Origin: Acinetobacter sp.
Lineage (GTDB): Bacteria; Pseudomonadota; Gammaproteobacteria; Pseudomonadales; Moraxellaceae
Reading direction: 5' to 3'
Assembly (NCBI GenBank): GCA_008017255.1
Contig: SSHD01000051.1
Coordinates: forward strand, 1 to 11,817
DNA length: 11,817 nt
The position numbers and the translations under genes were made by a program. The notes beneath the pieces are model-generated. The model worked only from the letters and a program-made list of their open reading frames with translations. It made no database searches and was not told the DNA's origin. Shown here piece by piece: positions 7,644 through 11,817 of the stretch; positions within the stretch are counted from its first letter, which is position 1, and each line of letters opens with the position of its first letter.

Positions 7644-9409
7644 TTATCACCCCCTTGCTTGGCTCGTGCCTGTTCCACAATCGCAATAAAGGCACTGTTC
7701 ATATCCATTGCACCAGTATCACCTGCCTGCCGTCGTACCTGTTGCGGTGAACCGAGTGCCAACACTTTGCCTGCGTCCTGAATGGCAATACGGTCACAAT
7801 ATTCCGCTTCTTCCATAAAATGCGTGGTGATAATAATGGTAATGCCCTGATTCGCCAGCTCGCCAATGGTGTACCAGAATGAACGTCTTGCCAGTGGGTC
7901 AATACCACTGGTCGGTTCATCCAGAAAGACAATTTCAGGTTGATGCAATAAGGCTGCCGCCATAGATAGACGCTGCTTAAAACCATTGGGTAAATCGCCA
8001 CTTTTGGCATGTGGTTTTAAATCAAATTGTTGTAAGGCTTTATCAATTTGCTGATGCAGCGTTTTGCCTGATAAGCCATACGCCCCACCAAAAAATTTAA
8101 GATTATCCTGTACAGTTAAATTGCCATATAAAGCAAACTTTTGGGAGACATAACCAATTTTTGCCCTTGCCTGCGCCCGTGCGTGACGCAGATTCATCCC
8201 TGCCACTTCTAGCGTTCCACTACTGGCAGGTAATAAACCGCATAACATACGAAACGTCGTGGTTTTACCTGCACCATTTGGCCCTAATAAACCAAAAATT
8301 TCCCCTCGCTGTACCTCAAATGACGTATTAGCCACCGCTGTAAAATCACCAAATGTTCTGACCAAATCTTTTACAATAATGACAGGTGACTGTTGTTCAA
8401 TAATTTCAGTCTGTGGCTGCTGACTCAACCCAATATCAGTATTATTCGGTCTTCCATTCTGCTGCTGTGCCTGATGTAAAAACAACATAAAGGCATCTTC
8501 CAATTCTGGCAGTCTGGCTTGTACTATTGCCCCTTGCGGTAACTGGTCAGCAGGAAGTTGTGGACATTCAGCTTTGGTGATAAAACGGACCACATCACCT
8601 TTAGGCACAGCGTCAGTAATATATTGATGATTATCCAGTAAATATGCCTGTAATGTTCTGGCTTTCATCTGTTCTGGTGGGCGGACTTGCCATGTTAGCC
8701 CTCGTACCTGTTCACTTAATTGCTGTGGTGTTCCCTGTTTTAGGATTTTGCCTTCATACATCACATACACTTCGGCACAGCGTTCGGCTTCGTCCATATA
8801 GGCAGTACTGATGATGACACTTAAATTTTCTTCCCGAACCAACTGTTCAATAATGACCCATAAATCCCGTCTGGATAATGGGTCTACTCCGACACTCGGT
8901 TCATCAAGTAATAATAGCTCTGGGGAACGTACCAAGGTACAGGCTAAACCTAGTTTTTGCTTCATACCGCCAGATAATTTTCCAGCAGGACGTTGGGTAA
9001 ACTGGGCTAAATCGGTAATTGCCAATAAACGGGCAAAGCGTTCCTGTCGCACATCTTGCGGTACGCCATGTAAATTGGCATATAAATCCAGATTTTCCTG
9101 AATACTTAAATCTTCATATAAGCCAAAGCGTTGCGGCATATAACTGATTCGGTCTTGTACTGTCTGCGGATGTTTTGCAACATCAATCCCCAATACTTCC
9201 AGCGACCCCGAAGTCGGTTGATATAAACCTGCAATCAGACGTAGGAATGTGGTTTTTCCTGCCCCATCAGGTCCAACCAATGCCGTCATTTGCCCTGCCT
9301 GAATCTGCATATTTAAACCCTGCAATGCAATCACATCAGGCAATTTTTTATTTTCCGACTTAAAGCTCTGGCGTAAATCACGAGCCACTACAACACTGGC
9401 ATCATTCAT
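7640..9409 (-). CDS. ybhF: Tandem ATP-binding ABC exporter subunit, YbhF-like
   Basis: This is the cytoplasmic ATPase that powers the YbhS/YbhR permease pair. It is 589 aa (E. coli YbhF is 578), two ABC domains in one chain. Domain 1 has Walker A GPDGAGKT (46-53), Q-loop Q93, signature LSGGM (145-149) and Walker B LLLLDE (165-170). The switch His is replaced by Ala203 (STAYMDEAE). Domain 2 has Walker A GPNGAGKT (376-383), Q-loop Q423, a degenerate signature LPNGF (473-477), Walker B IVFLDE (493-498) and an intact His530 (TTHFMEEAE). In a head-to-tail sandwich, one ATP site would be fully canonical and one degenerate. A Gln-rich linker (about 313-342) joins the domains. The start matches the E. 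coli N-terminus (MNDA) and lies 6 nt after ybhG. The Shine-Dalgarno is weak, which suggests coupling. Confidence 0.93.
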   Translation of the reverse strand: MNDASVVVARDLRQSFKSENKKLPDVIALQGLNMQIQAGQMTALVGPDGAGKTTFLRLIAGLYQPTSGSLEVLGIDVAKHPQTVQDRISYMPQRFGLYEDLSIQENLDLYANLHGVPQDVRQERFARLLAITDLAQFTQRPAGKLSGGMKQKLGLACTLVRSPELLLLDEPSVGVDPLSRRDLWVIIEQLVREENLSVIISTAYMDEAERCAEVYVMYEGKILKQGTPQQLSEQVRGLTWQVRPPEQMKARTLQAYLLDNHQYITDAVPKGDVVRFITKAECPQLPADQLPQGAIVQARLPELEDAFMLFLHQAQQQNGRPNNTDIGLSQQPQTEIIEQQSPVIIVKDLVRTFGDFTAVANTSFEVQRGEIFGLLGPNGAGKTTTFRMLCGLLPASSGTLEVAGMNLRHARAQARAKIGYVSQKFALYGNLTVQDNLKFFGGAYGLSGKTLHQQIDKALQQFDLKPHAKSGDLPNGFKQRLSMAAALLHQPEIVFLDEPTSGIDPLARRSFWYTIGELANQGITIIITTHFMEEAEYCDRIAIQDAGKVLALGSPQQVRRQAGDTGAMDMNSAFIAIVEQARAKQGGDK

Positions 9410-9415
9410 GGCGAT

Positions 9416-10423
9416 TTACTCTTGTTTTGTAGCAACTTGGGTAATTTTAACGGTAACAGGCTGCCCCATTTTTAGTTGGTCATTCGGATCATCAACATAG
9501 ACTCGCACTTCATAAACCAGCGTGGTACGAATATCTTCGGTCTGTACAGTTTTTGGGGTAAATTCAGCCACCGAAGAGATATAGCCAACTTTGCCAGTAA
9601 TCGGCTGATTTGGCTGTGAATCCCGAATCACCTGTGCTGTTGCCCCCATTTTAATCTGGCTTAAATCTTTTTCACTGGCATAGACCCGTACCCATTTCGG
9701 ATCGGTTAAAGCCAGTGTATACACTGCCTTTTGTGGTGTAGTCATATCTCCCACTTCCTGCAATCTGGCACGTACCACTGCATTGACAGGCGAACGCAAT
9801 TCACTTTGTGCAAGATTATATTGAATTAAATCCAGATTGGATTGACTCACATCATATTGGGCTTTAGTTGCAGCCCGATCTTCTGCTCTTGCTCCCTTTA
9901 ATAAAAGTTGCAAACTGGCATTCTGGGCTTTGACAATTGCTGCGGCCGCCGCCTGATTACTCTGGGCATCTTCCAGTTGCTGTTTACTCATTGCCTGACC
10001 TGCGGTACTACGGTTCAATGCCTGTAAACGCTGTAAATCCTGAGTGGCTTTTTCCAACTGCACCTGTGTACTTAGAAGTTGTGCTTTGGCTTGAGCAATT
10101 TCTTCAGGACGAGCACCAACCTGCTGCTTTAACATGGCCTGTTTTTGTACATTGCGTTGCGCCTCAGCCTGTTGTGCCTGAATCTTTAAGGCATCAGTAT
10201 TCAGTTGTGCCAATACCTGACCTTGCCGTACTTTATCTCCTTCCTGCACCTTTAAACTTTGAATCCGTCCTGACGCTTCAAAAGCCAGTGATACCTGACG
10301 AATATCAACATTGCCATATAAAGTTAAATCAGTTGAAGTCGTTGTATCCCGTTTTAAAAACCAAAATGTCATTGCCAGAATACTTGTGATAACCACCACA
10401 GCAATGATGATATTTTTTTTCAT
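9416..10423 (-). CDS. ybhG: HlyD-family periplasmic adaptor protein, YbhG-like
   Basis: This is the membrane-fusion (adaptor) subunit. It is anchored in the inner membrane and reaches through the periplasm to link the permeases to an outer-membrane channel. It is 335 aa (E. coli YbhG is 332). It has an N-terminal anchor (4-23), the first half of the lipoyl-like domain (about 46-75), a long Gln/Ala-rich alpha-helical hairpin (about 76-205), the second lipoyl half (about 208-235), and a beta-barrel region with VAEFTPKTVQTEDIRTTLVY (285-304), a close match to E. coli YbhG. I chose ATG 10423. The frame can be extended to a TTG at 10456, but that lies inside the operator/promoter region and adds residues before the membrane anchor. 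The ribosome binding site is poor (GGA about 9 nt upstream). It is the first gene of the export operon. Confidence 0.93.
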   Translation of the reverse strand: MKKNIIIAVVVITSILAMTFWFLKRDTTTSTDLTLYGNVDIRQVSLAFEASGRIQSLKVQEGDKVRQGQVLAQLNTDALKIQAQQAEAQRNVQKQAMLKQQVGARPEEIAQAKAQLLSTQVQLEKATQDLQRLQALNRSTAGQAMSKQQLEDAQSNQAAAAAIVKAQNASLQLLLKGARAEDRAATKAQYDVSQSNLDLIQYNLAQSELRSPVNAVVRARLQEVGDMTTPQKAVYTLALTDPKWVRVYASEKDLSQIKMGATAQVIRDSQPNQPITGKVGYISSVAEFTPKTVQTEDIRTTLVYEVRVYVDDPNDQLKMGQPVTVKITQVATKQE

Positions 10424-10443
10424 AGACGGCAGTCCAATATCAA

Positions 10444-10470
10444 AGTTTAAATTCAAATTAAATTTAAACT
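10444..10470. promoter_or_regulatory. Probable operator of the divergent TetR regulator
   Basis: There is a perfect inverted repeat: AGTTTAAATT (10444-10453), a 7-nt spacer, then AATTTAAACT (10461-10470). Its 27-bp length and symmetry suit a TetR-family dimer. It covers the proposed ybhG -10 box (10457-10462) and lies about 10 nt from the shared -35 region, so binding would block ybhG and could also affect tetR. The arms are pure A/T except for the outer G/C pair, so chance is less improbable than for a mixed sequence. Confidence 0.6.
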
Positions 10471-10485
10471 ACATCAGATTGACAA
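10457..10485 (-). promoter_or_regulatory. Candidate promoter of the ybhGFSR operon
   Basis: Read on the - strand, TTGTCA (10485-10480) and TTTAAT (10462-10457) are separated by exactly 17 nt. Transcription would start near 10450, giving a leader of about 27 nt before ybhG. The -10 box sits inside the inverted repeat. Confidence 0.5.
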
Positions 10486-10509
10486 AAAAAGATATACTCA
10501 TGCTATAAA
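10479..10509 (+). promoter_or_regulatory. Candidate promoter of the tetR-family gene
   Basis: A perfect TTGACA (10479-10484) is followed by an extended -10, TGC-TATAAA (10501-10509), with a 19-nt spacer (18 if CTATAA is used). Its -35 overlaps the -35 of the opposite ybhG promoter on the other strand, so polymerase can occupy only one at a time. The start would be about 10515, leaving a very short leader. Confidence 0.5.
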
Positions 10510-10523
10510 AATATCGTGAGTGA

Positions 10524-11171
10524 ATGATGTCTCGTAATAGACGCAGTGATGGTGACATCACTAAAGCCAGAATTCTTGATGCCGCAGGCAATTTGATTGC
10601 CCAGCATGGTTTTGCCCAGACCAGCAATAAAGCGATTGCCCAAGCTGCCAATGTTGACCTGGCTGCAATCAATTATCATTTCAAAGGACGGGAAGGTTTA
10701 TATCGAGCTGTTTTGGTGGAGGCGCATGCACATTATATTGATGAGCAATTTTTAATACGACTGGCAGAAAGCCCAATTCCTCCCACTCAAAAACTGGAAG
10801 TATTTTTTCAAACCATTATTGATAGGCTGGTTGAAAAAAATCTCTGGTATAGCAATGTATTTATCCGTGAATTATTTTCACCTAACTCATCTTTGCTTGA
10901 TTTCATGCAAAATGAAGGCATGCGTAAATTTCAATTGATTCGCCAAATCATTAGTCAGGCATCTGGTCTGGATGAGAATCATCCCGCCGTGTTGCCTTGT
11001 ATCCTGAACGTCATGGCACCCTGTATGATGCTAATTATATCCAACTCGAATATTCCTACACCAATCGCAGCAATTTCCCAGATGGACACACAATATCTGG
11101 TCAGACACCTAACCACATTCTCTATGGCGGGCTTACAGGCAATTCAGGCTTTATCCACCACCGAGGAATAA
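10524..11171 (+). CDS. TetR-family transcriptional regulator, CecR/YbiH type
   Basis: This is a DNA-binding repressor likely to control the divergent ybhGFSR operon and itself. It is 215 aa, normal for the family. The N-terminal TetR domain spans about 12-60, with the helix-turn-helix at about 34-53 (ending AAINYHFKGREGLYRAV, 47-63). The C-terminal ligand-binding region is all-helical and of the DUF1956 type found in E. coli CecR (YbiH), which controls the same operon there. The first ATG (10524) is 3 nt from GTGAG at 10516-10520. The adjacent second ATG (10527) is 6 nt away and may be the true start. In E. coli the regulator gene, as I recall, is co-directional with ybhG; here it is divergent. 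The ligand is unknown. Confidence 0.88.
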   Translation: MMSRNRRSDGDITKARILDAAGNLIAQHGFAQTSNKAIAQAANVDLAAINYHFKGREGLYRAVLVEAHAHYIDEQFLIRLAESPIPPTQKLEVFFQTIIDRLVEKNLWYSNVFIRELFSPNSSLLDFMQNEGMRKFQLIRQIISQASGLDENHPAVLPCILNVMAPCMMLIISNSNIPTPIAAISQMDTQYLVRHLTTFSMAGLQAIQALSTTEE

Positions 11172-11197
11172 GTCATTAGGAAAATCACAATATAACT

Positions 11198-11225
11198 TGC
11201 GAATTAAACCAAATCTCTCTAAAAT
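11198..11225 (+). promoter_or_regulatory. Candidate promoter of the rpsF operon
   Basis: TTGCGA (11198-11203) and TAAAAT (11220-11225) are 16 nt apart. Transcription from about 11232 would give a leader of about 85 nt. TATAAC at 11191-11196 is an alternative -10 without a clear -35. Confidence 0.4.
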
Positions 11226-11245
11226 CACCGCTTCGCAATTTGCGA

Positions 11246-11286
11246 CATAACTCAGGTTATGACTCCTTGCTTCTAATTTTTTAATT
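11246..11286 (+). other. Two small hairpins in the rpsF leader
   Basis: CATAAC (11246-11251) pairs with GTTATG (11256-11261) around TCAG, and CTAATT (11273-11278) pairs with AATTAG (11283-11288) around TTTT. Neither is followed by a T-run, so they do not look like terminators of the tetR gene. They lie just upstream of the CCG-loop hairpin. Their role is unknown. Confidence 0.35.
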
Positions 11287-11289
11287 AGG

Positions 11290-11312
11290 GGCTGCTTAAA
11301 CCGTAAGGAGCT
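11290..11312 (+). promoter_or_regulatory. Possible S6:S18 autoregulatory hairpin in the rpsF leader
   Basis: GCTGCTT (11291-11297) pairs with AAGGAGC (11305-11311), with one G-G mismatch, around the loop AAACCGT. The loop shows CCG (11301-11303), and the 3' arm contains the rpsF Shine-Dalgarno AAGGAG. Known biology: in E. coli and many bacteria, the S6:S18 complex binds an rpsF leader hairpin presenting CCG, mimicking its 16S rRNA site. The match in position, loop and sequestered Shine-Dalgarno makes this likely. Assignment is from memory of the motif, not a covariance search. Confidence 0.5.
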
Positions 11313-11316
11313 GACA

Positions 11317-11700
11317 ATGCGTCACTACGAAATCGTACTACTGGTACATCCAGACCAAAGCGATCAAGTTGTAGGTATGGTTGAACGCTATATCTCTCAG
11401 ATCAAAGAAGCTGATGGTCAAATTCACCGTTTAGAAGATTGGGGCCGCCGCCAATTGGCTTACCCGATTAACAAGATTCACAAAGCACACTACATTCTTA
11501 TGAATGTTGAATGTGGTCAAACGACTCTTGATGAATTAGAAGAATTGTTCCGTTATAACGATGCAATCATTCGTAACATTATCATCCGTCGTGAACACGC
11601 AATTACTGAAGAATCTTTACTTGCTAAGAGTGCTGAAGAAAAACGTGCGCGTAAAGCTCAACGTGAAGAAGCACAACAAGCAATTCAAGAAGCTGAATAA
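11317..11700 (+). CDS. rpsF: 30S ribosomal protein S6
   Basis: This is a small-subunit protein of the platform that binds 16S rRNA as a complex with S18. It is 127 aa (E. coli S6 is about 131-135 depending on added glutamates). The family N-terminus [14 protein letters not shown] and the central segment [10 protein letters not shown] (42-51) are clear. The C-terminal tail is highly charged, rich in Lys/Arg/Glu/Gln. AAGGAG at 11305-11310 is 6 nt before the ATG and sits in a leader hairpin. rpsR follows 11 nt later, the usual rpsF-rpsR order; no priB is seen between them. Confidence 0.98.
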   Translation: MRHYEIVLLVHPDQSDQVVGMVERYISQIKEADGQIHRLEDWGRRQLAYPINKIHKAHYILMNVECGQTTLDELEELFRYNDAIIRNIIIRREHAITEESLLAKSAEEKRARKAQREEAQQAIQEAE

Positions 11701-11711
11701 GGAGAACATCA

Positions 11712-11817
11712 ATGGCACGTTTTTACCGTCGTCGCAAGTTCTGCCGCTTTACAGCTGAGAAAGTTGCATACATCGACTACAAAGATATCGACACTTTAAA
11801 ACAGTACATCACTGAAA
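11712..11817 (+). CDS. rpsR: 30S ribosomal protein S18 (partial, runs off the window)
   Basis: Only the first 35 codons are present. The N-terminus [20 protein letters not shown] and the following [15 protein letters not shown] match bacterial S18 closely. S18 partners S6 on the 30S platform. AAGGAG at 11699-11704, overlapping the rpsF stop, is 7 nt before the ATG. Cys11 is the first position of the Cys-containing zinc-type S18 N-terminus, but the remaining possible ligands lie outside the window. Confidence 0.97.
   Translation, partial: MARFYRRRKFCRFTAEKVAYIDYKDIDTLKQYITE

Noticed and set aside
9937..10389. 150-codon ORF on the + strand opposite ybhG
   Set aside because: It lies wholly antisense to a well-supported HlyD-family gene, resembles no family I know, and has Pro/Leu-rich content typical of a reverse-frame shadow.
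10424..10456. TTG start extending YbhG by 11 residues
   Set aside because: The extension lies within the operator and the expected transcription start, and the ATG at 10423 gives a normal adaptor with its anchor at the N-terminus.
11172..11316. A rho-independent terminator for the tetR gene
   Set aside because: The hairpins here lack a following T-run, and the AT-only stem at 11273-11288 is too weak; they fit better as part of the rpsF leader.
1..11817. CRISPR arrays, tRNA or rRNA genes, transposase or integrase genes, toxin-antitoxin or anti-phage genes
   Set aside because: I looked on both strands and saw no spaced direct repeats, cloverleaf, or matching protein motifs.

Overview
The window looks like Acinetobacter (Moraxellaceae) chromosome. 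It is AT-rich, and its proteins resemble gammaproteobacterial Cyo, YbhGFSR and S6/S18 at the residue level. The genus call is an inference from recalled family sequences, not a search.

Layout. (1) 1-200: a probable terminator of an unseen upstream gene, then the promoter and leader of the cyo operon. (2) 201-5091, + strand: a complete, tightly packed cyoABCDE operon for the cytochrome bo3 ubiquinol oxidase and its heme O synthase, with gaps of 3, 4, -1 and 10 nt. It ends in a 12-bp-stem terminator at 5090-5119 that can work in both directions. (3) 5218-10423, - strand: a four-gene export operon in the order ybhG (periplasmic adaptor), ybhF (double ATPase), ybhS and ybhR (two ABC-2 permeases). 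(4) 10424-10526: a compact divergent promoter region with a perfect 10-7-10 inverted repeat, the likely operator. (5) 10524-11171, + strand: a TetR-family regulator of the CecR/YbiH type. (6) 11172-11817: promoter, structured leader, rpsF (S6) and the start of rpsR (S18), which runs off the window.

How the genes work together. CyoABCD form the terminal oxidase, and CyoE makes the heme O needed by CyoB. YbhG, F, S and R together form an ATP-driven tripartite-type exporter that would need an outer-membrane channel (TolC type) from elsewhere, as none is encoded here. The divergent TetR gene is the obvious candidate regulator.

Most of the window is well-known biology. I see no wholly new system. 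The most unusual stretch is the 157-nt gap between ybhF and ybhS. It is filled by a G/C-run palindromic repeat, yet it stays open as a 54-codon ORF that overlaps the ybhF stop and the ybhS start by ATGA at both ends. The repeat also supplies the ybhS Shine-Dalgarno sequence, and its C- and G-runs can pair in mutually exclusive ways.
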